Source: Blakeslea trispora (lineage: Eukaryota; Mucoromycota; Mucoromycetes; Mucorales; Choanephoraceae). Taken from it: a stretch of 19,261 nucleotides of DNA. Made by a program: the position numbers and the translations under genes. Positions 9,504 through 18,816 of this stretch are shown one piece after another. Every line of letters starts with the position of its first letter. Position 1 is the stretch's first letter. Under the pieces are notes generated by a model. It was not told the origin of the DNA and searched no databases. It worked only from the letters and a program-made list of their open reading frames with translations. The DNA is taken from the NCBI GenBank assembly GCA_025331445.1, contig JAIWNE010000247.1, forward strand, positions 1 to 19,261, written 5' to 3'.

Positions 9504-11194
9504 CTTTTTCTCTTTTCAAATTTTGTCTGCTTTGATACAAATCGAATGAGTTAAGCAACATATTATTCGTTCCTTGATCAAGGACAAATGAAAACTTTTA
9601 TTGATTAGAAACCATTGATCGGAAACAATGTCTTTGGATGATTAAGGATGTCGGTTGATGAATGATCCCTTTTGGTAGATGTATATTAAACCGAAACATT
9701 TATGATTTTGGTATCCATCGATAGAGCAAAGCTTTTTATTTAAATTAATGTGTATATTATCTCATTAACTGTTACAGTCAAAGACTATACTCTCATTCTT
9801 TATACTCCTTTACTCTGTTTTAGGATAAGATGCCTTCCTAATATATCCAAGTAAAGAAGTTTGTTCAAATACAGCTATCTGCTGTTAAATATTCGAGACC
9901 GATCAGAGTTTTTTTTTTTGACTACGCTTGTTGGGTTGCTGACTTTTCTTTACCTTTGATTTTTTTTAATTGGTTACAGTAGGAGAATACTCTTTTTTTT
10001 TTTAATTCAAGACTATCGACTTTAAGAGAATCTCAGTTGCAACATACGACTGATCAGACTACGCAAACCATATAAGCTCATCTCAACTTGTAGAAATACT
10101 AAATAACGAACTCAATAACAACAATAAACCACCAGCTTTTTTTTATTTCTTTAAATGAAGTTGTTTTACATGCAAAGCTTTAACTTGTGATTCTTTATCT
10201 ACAAAAAGAAACGTTCGACTTCTTTTATCTAGTATTTTTAGTGGCTTTCTCAATATACTGCACTCTTGAGACCAGCAACAGTGATTGCACAAACAGTTGG
10301 AAGTAATGTAGAAGCATTCTCTTTATAAACAATTTTTTGAGCGACAACATATGTTTAAATCTTTTTTTTTCTTTCAAACAACTCAAAGCTATTCAAGACA
10401 TTAGTATATATTACAGTTTTAATCAGAGCCTTTTCTAATTGTTAGTGACACCTTCAAATAAAAAATGGTTTACCTTTTACATGACTACAGTAATTCCTCT
10501 CTCTTTTTTTTTATTTTTTTTTTATTAATCTCTTTTTTTCAGTTGTATCGAGCTTCTCTTTTTTTTTTGTTATTCAGTATGAACTTTTCGATACCTTTCT
10601 CATTTAGTGAAAAAAAACAACGACATCACTACTCTTTCTTGAACTTTACAAATAACCAGCATCACTCTTCTTTAAGCAGTGTTTTTATTTTATTTTTTTT
10701 AAAAAAGAATAACAGCTCATGAGCCACTGTTTCGATAAACTATTCGCAAAAGCCCTTTCCTAATAGAACAGGAATACTTTTGCACACTACAACTACTCAC
10801 TGCCTCTTCATGTGCAGCATTGCAACATGTACCAACAACATTAGCATACTGCATAATTTCTTTATGCTTTAGAAAAAAAATAGACTGCTCTAGCCAATCA
10901 TATTGATGGATTCATTTTGCAGTGAATTGATTTTTAGCAGAGGAAAATTTGGCAGAGGTAAAAACCGGACTTTTAAACACTTGAAAATTAATTTATTATT
11001 TTTTTTTTTACAAGTTAAAGAATACTAGAAATTAAACAGCTATAAACAATGAATACTTGCTGTAAAGGTCTCAATTTTTTTGCAAAAATGTATTCTAGAT
11101 AGTTAAAGATATACTCATGCCAAGTCTCAGCTCATTCTGACCATTTTTCATCGAGTTATAAATTTGCTGCAAAATAACCCTCTATAACAACCCC
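9504..11194. other. AT-rich DNA without recognisable genes
   Basis: Many T and A runs of 8-10 bases. The plus open frame at 10465-10722 is almost all Phe/Ser/Leu from T-rich DNA and is not taken as coding. I see no RNA gene, array or clear element end until the repeat at 11195. Confidence 0.5.
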
Positions 11195-11251
11195 TATAAT
11201 TCATGTTTTCGGGCATGAGTTACGGGCCGGAAAACCCAATTTTCTGTAGTG
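11195..11251 (-). repeat. Terminus of another CACTA-like or MITE repeat (CACTACAGAAAATTGGG)
   Basis: Read on the minus strand from 11251, the sequence begins CACTACAGAAAATTGGG. It then runs into the TATAACTCATG-type hairpin (11195-11223) also seen at 3463-3491. The end lies four bases before the E2 start. I found no matching opposite end in the window, so the extent to the left is unknown. Confidence 0.4.
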
Positions 11252-11255
11252 GTGC

Positions 11256-11470
11256 CACTACACCCAAAAGGACGTCCACTGCTGCCAAATTTAGCGGTGG
11301 ACGTCGGTTATTTGTACAGCAATTTGGCGTCCGCTGCACAAAAGTGATCGTAAAGTCCCACTGCAAGTCCACTGCAGGTCCACTGTTAGTTGGGACCCGA
11401 CGATCACTGCTGTGGACTGGACAGATGAAATGCTTGCCATGTCCCCAGTGGATCCTACTGGGCGTCCGTC
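11256..11470 (+). repeat. E2 left subterminal repeats (GTCCACTG)
   Basis: GTCCACTG occurs at 11274-11281, 11367-11374 and 11378-11385, and again in the right subterminal zone at 14165-14172. The zone is markedly GC-richer than its surroundings. Clustered short motifs near the ends fit accessory-protein binding sites of CACTA elements (inference). Confidence 0.5.
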
Positions 11471-11775
11471 TTATTTACTTTAGCTTTGTGATTGGATATC
11501 TTTTTCGAAGAATCTTTATTCAATTGGCCATTTTTATAAATATACTCAAAAATTCTTTGTTTAATTGGCTTTACATTTGCTATTTTATTGAAATTGACAT
11601 TTCTAATTGGATGATATGGATTTCTTTACACAAATATACTTCTTTACGATTGGACTGTTTACAGTAAATATAGAGGATTAGAGGCTTAAAAAAGTGGCTT
11701 TTTATTATAGGAAAAAACTTTTTTGATAGAAAATAATGGCTTCTTTATGGGGGAAAATACTAGGGGATTAGGCAA
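11470..11775 (-). repeat. Subterminal block of E2 homologous to 2205-2520
   Basis: Reverse-complement counterpart of the E1 block at the same depth from the element terminus. It has the same CCAATT/AAGCCAATT boxes and the TAATCCTCTATATTT core. Divergence is substantial, so the two elements are not recent copies of each other. Confidence 0.6.
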
Positions 11776-12430
11776 ATAAAAAAAGCAATAATCGTAGATG
11801 TAGAGAATATGCCAGAAAAAAACCGATAGAATGACAAATTGCTTTACAGAAAACGATGATAAAAGCGATCAGAGTACAGACAAGAGCAATTCGAAATGAG
11901 ACACAAACGGAACAAATAGACCATAAAAGCAGATGGAGAGTGACAGCAATTTTACATACAAAAGGCAGAAAGCAAACCAAACAAGGAACAACCGGAATTG
12001 AACTAAAACAACATCATCAGTTAAAAGCGAAATAGCACAAAAAGAAATGACAAATGTACTTACAGACAACCATGGTTAAAGGCAATACGAAAGCCAGTTT
12101 ACCGTGTCAAAGGAGCATACCAGCATTTGAAAGCCTAAAAAGAAAGCAATAAGTTATACTGAAATCATAGATTCTGATATCTTACTTACGTTTAAAAAAG
12201 CCATCAACAGGGTCTTTGTAAATAATATCATTATTAAGCACAACTAGGCTCTAAACGAAAGAAGTATGTGAATAAAAAGAATTACAACATGGATGCTTAT
12301 GAATAATTACCACAAGTTATACAACAAAGTAAACACATATCAATTAAAGACAAGGACTAAGTAGATGGAAGTAGATTATTAGTGGCTTGACCGAAGAAAA
12401 AAAAAAAAGACTTACCTGTATACTTAAAAA
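11768..12430 (-). CDS. Spliced cargo gene of E2, unknown function (3' part)
   Basis: Minus-strand exons are 12356-12311 (46 nt), 12252-12190 (63 nt), 12134-12064 (71 nt) and from 12002 downward, with an upstream exon ending at 12416. Introns of 59, 58, 55 and 61 nt have GTAAGT/GTAATT donors and TTAG acceptors. The first three exons keep one frame across two phase-1 junctions: SLSLIDMCLLCCITC, then CVLNNDIIYKDPVDGFFKR, then FQMLVCSFDTVNWLSYCL, then a stop. Phase agreement across both junctions supports real coding. The last exon has a strongly hydrophobic frame (LLLWSICSVCVSFRIALVCT) to 11768 that might be membrane-spanning, but it is T-rich and frame continuity is broken. Product not recognised. 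Confidence 0.4.
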
Positions 12431-12902
12431 AAAAGTAATAAAAAAGAGAGAAAAAGAGAAAAGAAAGGAAAAAAGAAAAAATTTCAACTTATTGACCGCT
12501 TCCTATTTGGGTCTTGTCAATAACAAAAAAAAAAGAGAGAGAAAAATATCACACTGACAGATTTTATTATTGAATCACCGACACAAGAATAAAATATCCT
12601 GACTTTACTTAACCGTTAAAAAATCTATGAAAAGCGACTAAGAGAGCGCTTCAAGTGCATTATAAGCATTCAGTAATGTGTCCCTTTAATATAGCCACAA
12701 ACAGGCACCTCTTTTCTTTTTTTTTGTGTCGAAAAAACGACATTAGGCCTGTCGACATGGGCACGTATGAGTGCACTTTAAAAAAATAAAAAATAAAGAG
12801 AAATAGCTCTATTCAATCTCAGCCAAAATCACACACACTTTTTTTTTCTCTCACTTGAATTTATTTATTTATTTTTTATTACAAGCAGCCTCAACTCATA
12901 CT
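12431..12902. other. Internal E2 spacer
   Basis: Purine/pyrimidine-rich tracts, poly-A/T runs and a small GTCG-A6-CGAC hairpin at 12728-12741. I see no convincing exon here. An intron or 5' part of the cargo transcript could cross it. Confidence 0.35.
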
Positions 12903-13251
12903 TTAATTATCTGTTGAAAGCAGATGAGACTTAGCAAGCTTATGCATTTCAGCAATGCAGTATATTAGACACAGACATTCCAAGCGTAGACTCTGGTTTG
13001 GAAGTGCAACGAGAAGAGAACAGCTAGGAAAGCTTTTAAGCTGCAAGTTGACTTCAATCTAAAAAAAAAAAAAATACCAGGCTGCTACTTTTTTCTTCTT
13101 CAGTATAAGCTTGATCCTCATCATACATGCCAAGTAAAAGGTAAGTGACATTGCCGTGTTGGGAATCAACTATGTCCTTTTTCTTTTTTGGTTTTGAAAA
13201 GAAGTGGACTACTTTATGAACGAGAAGATCTTTTTTATGAATGGAATACAC
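12903..13251 (-). CDS. Possible 5' exons of the E2 cargo gene
   Basis: One minus frame (13251-13054) reads DIVDSQHGNVTYLLLGMYDE, then DQAYTEEEKSSSL, before running into a 14-base T run. After a TTTAG acceptor-like end, a second frame (13058-12903, 51 codons) reads IEVNLQLKSFPSC, then LRLECLCLIYCIAEMHKLAK, and stops. Both look like ordinary mixed-composition protein. The 19-base T-rich gap between them is too short for an intron, so the homopolymer length or the splice site is uncertain. They may be upstream exons of the gene whose later exons lie at 12356-11768. Not recognised. Confidence 0.35.
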
Positions 13252-14174
13252 CTTTACGCAATAAACAACGACTGCTTACGAGTTATTTTATGGATCAACC
13301 CTCTATTTATTTTGTCTCAGTACATTAAAAGAAAGAACGTGGATTTTGGTATAAAATGAGCATATACAAGAGAAAAAGATGTAAATGAACTATTGCAAGT
13401 TCTTACTTCTTATATTCTGACCTGTTAAGCTTGCAGAAATGGAACAGGACAAAGGGGGTTTTAGAGTAGAGGCTTACCTTGAACGCACTACTGGGTGATT
13501 TGGAACATGAGACCGAGATGAGTTTGCATGTTCTTCACAAAACTCTTTTTTTTTGCTTTTAATTTTATAAGCTATCTTTTCTTCAAAGGTTTTATTCAAG
13601 TATATTAACTTAGTGTTATATTTCAATGTGTTTATCTCAGTGTCTTATTCTTTAGAAGCCTTTATTTCAGTGTCTTGTTTTCTTCAAGTTTTTTTGCATT
13701 TAATTTTTGAGAGTCTCTTTTTTTTAATGCTTAAAGATTTTTATTTCCCATTTTTAAAAGATTTTCCCAATTATTTTGTGAGCCTCATTCTCAATTTTTC
13801 AAATTTCTCGTTTCCGAAAGTATTTTCCAATTTTTTAAGCAGTATTTTTTAGGTCTTGATATTTATTGAAGAAAAAATGACAAGACATTTCAAACTCCTC
13901 AGCATTAAGAAATCAAGTTGCTTCAAAATCTTAAGCAGAGAAAAATCACTGCAAAAAATTAAAGAGCGAAATTCTTTAAGCAGTGAAATGATAAAGAAAT
14001 GTAAATGGTAATAACTTTATGAATATACATCCAAATTAATTTTGTAAAAAGTTTTGGAAGTCCTAAAAATACATCTAAATATCTGCCAAAAAAAACAGCA
14101 ACTTTCATTGTCAAAATCAAAAGTTGGAAATTTGACAGCGACGGACGCCCTGTCCAACCCGGGTGTCCACTGTA
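13252..14174. other. Internal E2 spacer left of the Tc1/mariner insertion
   Basis: AT-rich. The open frame at 13613-13852 is a Phe/Ser/Leu composition artefact of T-rich DNA with repeated TTTATTTCAGTGTCTT-like phrases. The last 40 bases before 14172 are the GC-rich E2 right subterminal zone. A possible GTAAGC donor on the minus strand near 13475 could belong to the cargo gene's 5' part. Confidence 0.35.
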
Positions 14175-15485
14175 CAGTTACCTACAAAAAATTAAATAAT
14201 TTTTGAATTTCCGGATCATGGTATTTCAACATGATGATACAATAAACACTTCTTTCGAACACTTTTTAAATTGAACATGAGCAACAGAATACACTTAACT
14301 GAAGAAGAAAAGCAAATGATCATCAACCTCCAAAATTCCGGGCATGAGACCTGCTGAAATTTCGAAAAGATTGGGGATCAAACCACAAACGGTGTATACG
14401 ATCGTTAGAAAGTTTAAGCAAGAGGTTCTGTTGCTCGAAGCCCAGGCTCAGGATGAACCCCCAAGTTGAGCGATCGTAGTCGTAGAGCCTTGTTAGAGCA
14501 ATAAAGCGCGACAGAAGGCTTATTTTGGCCGAGTTGACTGCCTTGGTTCCTCAAAATGTATGTGAGAATACCGTTCGTCGAGCATTGCATCTCATGGGGT
14601 ACAGATGCCGTGTAGCTGTCAAGAAGCCCTTCTTGAACACAACACATAGGCTACTGAGATATGCATTTGCCAAGAAGTATCGAAGTTGGACAGTAGATGA
14701 CTGGAAAAAAGTCATCTTCACTGACAAAAGTCTTTTGAGAATGTAAGAGCTCACGGGCTATTCTTGTCTGGCGCAGAGAAGATGAAAAGTGCCATCAGGA
14801 CTGTCTGGCGCCATCATTCAGAAGTGGTAAGACTGGCACCATGGTTTGGGGAGCCATTCAACATGGCTGTAAGTCTGAGTTGGCTTTCTTGGGTGAAGAG
14901 GAAAGGAAGGGAAGGGGCTTTGTGTCCTCAGTGTATGAGGGTGCCCTCAGCAATTCATTGACAATCGTCAAGATGGGTGTTAATGGAAGATGGAGCACCA
15001 TTCACCGGTCCTGTCTCCCAAAGAATGGAAAAAGAATCAAGCTATTGAGCTTTTGCCTTGGCCTGCTCAATCACCTGATTTAAATCCCATTGAAAATCTT
15101 TGGATTAAAATGAAGAGGCGTGCACAAGCACCGTCAAAGAAAAGGTCGCTTTTCTTCGCCTGAAGAACATAAGCATATATAAAGAAAGTGTGATGAGCTT
15201 GCTCCAGCTCAATGGAACAAACTCATCGAAAATATGCCACAAAGAATGGAGGAGTGTTCGTAATAAATGGACCTACCCACTATTACGCCCTCTTCCTTAA
15301 ATAAACTTTTATATTTTTGCTTCAAAAACCACTCAAACTAATTCAGCACGATTTTTCCTCCATTTTGCTATTATTTTTGGTTGCTCAATGCTCGTTTATG
15401 TAATGTCATGAAGGGAAAGGATGGATGGCCATGATGATGATATGATCGAAAATTCAAAAATTATTTAATTTTTTTGTGGTAACTG
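14175..15485 (+). mobile_element. Tc1/mariner element with 45-bp terminal inverted repeats
   Basis: Starts CAGTTACC and ends GGTAACTG. TA duplications lie at 14173-14174 and 15486-15487. The inverted repeats (14175-14219 and about 15442-15485) match almost throughout, including AAATTAAATAATTTTTGAAT. Length 1311 bp. It is inserted directly after a GTCCACTG motif in the right subterminal zone of E2, so it is younger than E2 at this site. Confidence 0.92.
14277..15263 (+). pseudogene. Tc1-type DD34E transposase, frame-broken
   Basis: It starts MSNRIHLTEEEKQM. An HTH region follows (MRPAEISKRLGIKPQTVYTI), then KLSDRSRRAL, ENTVRRALHLMGYRCRV and WTVDDWKKVIFTDKS (first catalytic Asp at 14723). Then come AILVWRREDEKCHQDC, TMVWGAIQHGCKSELAF, MEDGAP (second Asp at 14989) and [11 protein letters not shown] (Glu at 15092). 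When frames are followed by eye, exactly 34 residues separate the second Asp and the Glu, as in Tc1-type enzymes. It ends QRMEECS at 15263. About ten frame breaks interrupt it: most are single missing bases, and two (near 14340 and 14735) are +1 or double -1. A TGA at 14453 is an extra in-frame stop. As written it cannot encode active enzyme. The enzyme binds the inverted repeats and performs TA-targeted cut-and-paste. Confidence 0.88.
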
Positions 15486-15965
15486 TACAGCGACCGGCAT
15501 TTGGTGTAGTGTGCGCATGAAGTACTAAAAAGACACAGACAAACCAAACACATGTCAAAATTGACAGACTTATATCTCTGCTGTATGTTTACCTTTGATT
15601 CGAACAAGTGAAAAAATAAACAAACAATTAAGGTTATAATAGAAGACTGTAAAAACTATTACACACACAGAGAGAAATACAAATAAAGGTAAAATAACAG
15701 GCACTTGTAAGCTTTTGAAGACAGAATTCAAAAATATAGCTGTATAACAAAATAAGGTAGAGATGTATTAACAATAAAATTTAAAAATGAATAATGTTAA
15801 AGTTAAACAAAAGTAAAGTGTAAAGAAAAAAAAAAGAGAACAATTTAATTGCCCTTAAAACCACTGTCGATAGACGAAAGTTAAAAATATCTAATCCCAG
15901 GATGGATAAATCTTAGAGATACTCGATCCTCTAAACTCCAAAAATAAGTTCTTGTCCAGACTCAA

Positions 15966-16100
15966 TTACTGATTCACCAATGAACAGTCCACATCAGTAG
16001 TAGATTCGTCTTCATCTTCTTCACTGATCTTGCTATAAATAAATCTTCTTATCTTCTTGCCAAATGGGGATACAACTTGAACAATGGCTCCAATTTCTGA
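15966..16100 (-). other. Short coding-like remnant, minus strand
   Basis: A 44-codon frame reads GAIVQVVSPFGKKIRRFIYS, then an acidic patch (KISEEDEDESTTDVDCS), and stops; similar-looking sequence continues in frame after the stop. The mix of residues suggests a true protein end, perhaps the tail of a polyprotein or transposon protein. I cannot name it. Confidence 0.25.
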
Positions 16101-17370
16101 ATTTCAACAATAAAAATATCTGAGGTAATACAAACGATCAAAATTTTATAAGCACAGACAATAGACCTAATTGTCCTTCAAAAATAAATATACTCCAAAA
16201 TTATAGAGATTCAATTCAGATAGCTTCAATTTCTAACTTGACTACCAATTCTCCAAGCAATCACAGGACACTATACCGAGTACTAACCAAGTATCATACA
16301 ACAAGAGACAATAACCAACTATTCAGTTCACAACCAAAGATCCAGAAACACAGAATTCACCATGAAGATCACGAGTAAGCCACTAACAATACCGTAGAAA
16401 CAGACTTGATAAACAACCATATAATAATATTGGATACAACAAACTGGAATCAACAAGATAACAACCAATTTAGTACGGATAGATAAACGAATAAAATGAA
16501 CATAAAATATAGATGAGACAACCATTACTCAACCGAGTAAGGTTATAGAAGCACAGCTTCTATATCAATATATTAAATATATATAAAAAAATAAAGTAAT
16601 AAAAATTCTTATAAAAAAAATTCTCTATCGGGAAGAAGTCTAACTAATATCTTTGCTTCCTTTTTAAAGAAGTACGATCAAGGTAAAAAATAATAATAGT
16701 AATGTCAAACTTAAAATAGCGAAAGCTATATGTCAAGAAATATAGAATAAAATGTTTTGAATCACCGAAATGTCACTTGTCTAATTCGAGCACTTCGATT
16801 AGGCTACAACTGTAATCTGAAATTACTCCATCAATACTTGGTCAATTCAACCCAGACTTGCACCTAACGACAGCTACTCTTCTTCTAAACAAACTACTCA
16901 TTCACAGACGTTCACCTCCAAGAACTTCAGATTGCTAGGCAATCTTCATAACATGAGTACCAAAAAACAACACAAACAAATCAGACATATGTCAAAATTG
17001 ATACGTTTACGGTGCTTGAGTGTGAGATATGGTTGCAGCTGATAATATATAATACAAGTTCAAATAGCCGAGACAGGTACTTTTGGTTGTATTATTGTTG
17101 TATGATACGTTGTATAATAAAGAAGTTGATTCTAAGGTTCTGATTAAATTCCAATTTCTGTTCTGATCTGTTTCTTCCTGATTCTGTTCAATTCTCAATT
17201 CAATTAGGTGCAAATCTTCGATTTAGAATGTATAACTGTCAATATTATATTTAATATCAATTAACGATTAAAAGCTTGTTTATTTCAATTTCATTCCTAA
17301 GTTATTTTTTATGATCTCAAGATTATTTCTTATGTAATTTGTCCGAGTGACGTAGTACTCTCCAGTGAAA

Positions 17371-17390
17371 GTCCGGCAATTGTCCGGCAA
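17371..17390 (+). repeat. GTCCGGCAA doublet upstream of the tRNA
   Basis: GTCCGGCAA is present twice, separated by TT, just after CAGTGAAA at 17363. It looks like the end of a Tc1/mariner-type inverted repeat, but no TA duplication or opposite end is visible. Confidence 0.3.
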
Positions 17391-17441
17391 AAAAATTGCT
17401 TTTACAATTTTAATATTTTACAATACGTACTAAAATCATCC

Positions 17442-17514
17442 GGGGATGTAGCTCAAATGGTAGAGCGCTCGCTTAGCATGCGAGAGGCACTGGGATCGAC
17501 GCCCAGCTTCTCCA
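17442..17514 (+). tRNA. tRNA-Ala (AGC)
   Basis: 73 nt without intron or encoded CCA. D stem GCTC/GAGC; anticodon stem CTCGC/GCGAG around loop TTAGCAT (anticodon AGC); T stem CTGGG/CCCAG around loop ATCGACG. The acceptor pairs GGGGATG with CTTCTCC, with one G-U pair and one U-U mismatch at position 6-67; the discriminator is A. The loop starts with A rather than T, a variant I recall in some eukaryotic tRNA-Ala genes. It carries alanine to GCU/GCC codons after A34-to-inosine editing. Confidence 0.95.
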
Positions 17515-17523
17515 AATCAATAA

Positions 17524-17528
17524 TTTTT
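17524..17528 (+). terminator. RNA polymerase III terminator of tRNA-Ala
   Basis: TTTTT, ten bases after the tRNA 3' end; a second T run follows at 17533-17537. Confidence 0.75.
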
Positions 17529-17537
17529 CACCTTTTT

Positions 17538-18480
17538 CGTGTAAGTTTTGTAATATAAAAATTTTTTACGTTGTAAAAGGGCAGAGGATAGTTTTTACTG
17601 TAGCTTGAGTGAGAGAGCGAATAGTTTTTGTGACGGATTGAGTTTCTGTTGTTACAGGACGTAAGTAGTATTTTGCCAGTAACGAGTCAGAGTCAATGAT
17701 ACAATAGAACCAAAGAGAGGAACGATTGTTATGTAATGAGCACCACGTTGTTTAGGTAACGAACCTTAAGAAGAGATATAAGTGAAAAGAAAGGAAAAGT
17801 AAGTTAAATGAAATATATAAATGATACAATGATTAAGCGTATTAGCAGTTAATCAAGGGAAGTCTTAGTAATAGAAAGCCTGTCTATGCGGCAAGGTTAA
17901 TGTCAAAGTATATAGTAAAGTTAGAGGGAGAAAAGAGCTTCCTGTTTATTTAATAAACTAATTGATATTTATATCTGTTCATCCTATTGATGACAGTCCT
18001 ATCTAAAAGGATTTAAGTTAAGTAAATTTATGAGTCATTGCTAGTCTGATGGTGTTGTTAACCAATTGAATAATATAATAATGGTGAAATACAAATAATG
18101 TTGGGGAAGATTGAAAAGTTTCCGATGAGTAATTTGTTATAATAAGTTTAATTCGTTGAATGGATAGATGTAAATGTGAGTTTTAAATGAGATTGGGGTA
18201 AGATAGATGAAAATAGTATAATAATATATTAGAATAAGATAATGATAGATAATATGAAAGAAAATAAGATGAGAGAAGTATATAAAGTAAAAGAAGTAGA
18301 ATAATACTAAAGCATATAATTATGAAGTGGTAAATTATTGCTTGTAACACTGTTCTTAAAATAAAACCAACTTTTTATTGTGTTAATACTTATTGTAAAA
18401 AGATTTAGAATAATCATACCAATTGAGATTGTTGGCTAAATGTATTAAATATATAATAATAAAAATTTTTTTACCTTCCC
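17538..18480. other. AT-rich DNA without recognisable genes
   Basis: Strongly purine-biased plus strand (GATAGA, GAATAATA runs) from about 18180 to 18310. No open frame, RNA gene or repeat end that I can support. Confidence 0.5.
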
Positions 18481-18482
18481 CC

Positions 18483-18526
18483 AAAGTGGGTTCTGTTAGG
18501 TGCCCCGCTATTTTGGAACCCAGTTT
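18483..18526. repeat. Imperfect inverted repeat (hairpin)
   Basis: AAAGTGGGTTC (18483-18493) pairs with GAACCCAGTTT (18516-18526) with one mismatch around a 22-base loop containing GGTGCCCCGC. It could be the core of a small foldback element. Confidence 0.4.
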
Positions 18527-18642
18527 TAATAACTCAAAATTTGTTTTCTTAAAAAATTGCAATTTATTCATGCAAAAGAAAAAAAAAGTAAAAGATACTA
18601 TGCATTATCTAATCTTTTTCGCTTGGATTCTGGTGAAGGGTA

Positions 18643-18798
18643 CAGTAGTTGCTCTATTTAAGGGCGGCCGAAAATCTTGAAAATCCCACCCTTAAATAGA
18701 ATTGGTTTAGAGCTTGTATTGAAACATATTTTTCAGAAACACACCCTTATATGAGGAATACCCTTAAATAGAACACCCTTAAATAGAGCGACTATTTG
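18643..18798. mobile_element. 156-bp Tc1/mariner-type MITE
   Basis: The left end is CAGTAGTTGCTCTATTTAAG; the right end read inward is CAAATAGTCGCTCTATTTAA. TA flanks both sides (18641-18642, 18799-18800). ACCCTTAAATAGA-type copies recur inside the right half at about 18690, 18769 and 18778. There is no coding capacity, so movement would depend on a transposase elsewhere. Its ends differ from those of the Tc1/mariner element at 14175. Confidence 0.65.
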
Positions 18799-18816
18799 TA
18801 GTCTCCCTTTTGTATC

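Larger units (their letters stand above)
11256..15511. mobile_element. E2: CACTA-like transposon with TGC target duplication, interrupted by Tc1/mariner
   Basis: The left end starts CACTACACCCAAAA at 11256; the right end, read inward from 15511, is CACTACACCAAATG. TGC stands immediately outside both ends (11253-11255 and 15512-15514), a perfect 3-bp target duplication as expected for CACTA/EnSpm elements. Both subterminal zones are GC-rich and share GG(A/G)CGTCC...GCTG(C/T)CAAATTT. Length is 4256 bp, or about 2943 bp without the nested Tc1/mariner and its extra TA. It contains no Tnp2 gene, so it is non-autonomous; the Tnp2 gene 1.8 kb to its left could in principle mobilise it (inference). 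Confidence 0.75.
15515..17441. other. AT-rich region with possible retroelement remnants
   Basis: No intact gene. ACA-n-ATGTCAAAATTGA occurs near both ends (ATG at 15552 and 16989) in direct orientation, and TTGCACCTAA near 16855 recurs inverted near 17201. The stretch 16990-17240 has an LTR-like run (TGTCAAAA start, ATAATATATAATAC, then AATAAAG), but no pair of long repeats can be shown. A short minus-strand coding-like piece is listed separately. Confidence 0.35.

Noticed and set aside
10465..10722. 85-codon plus-strand frame rich in Phe and Ser
   Set aside because: Produced by T8-T10 runs; no protein-like pattern.
13613..13852. 79-codon Phe/Ser/Leu-rich plus-strand frame
   Set aside because: T-rich repetitive DNA; no second supporting feature.
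14414..14754. Minus-strand frames within the Tc1/mariner element
   Set aside because: Antisense of the transposase, which carries the expected DDE motifs on the plus strand.
16328..16525. 65-codon hydrophobic minus-strand frame
   Set aside because: No start context, splice or motif evidence in AT-rich DNA.
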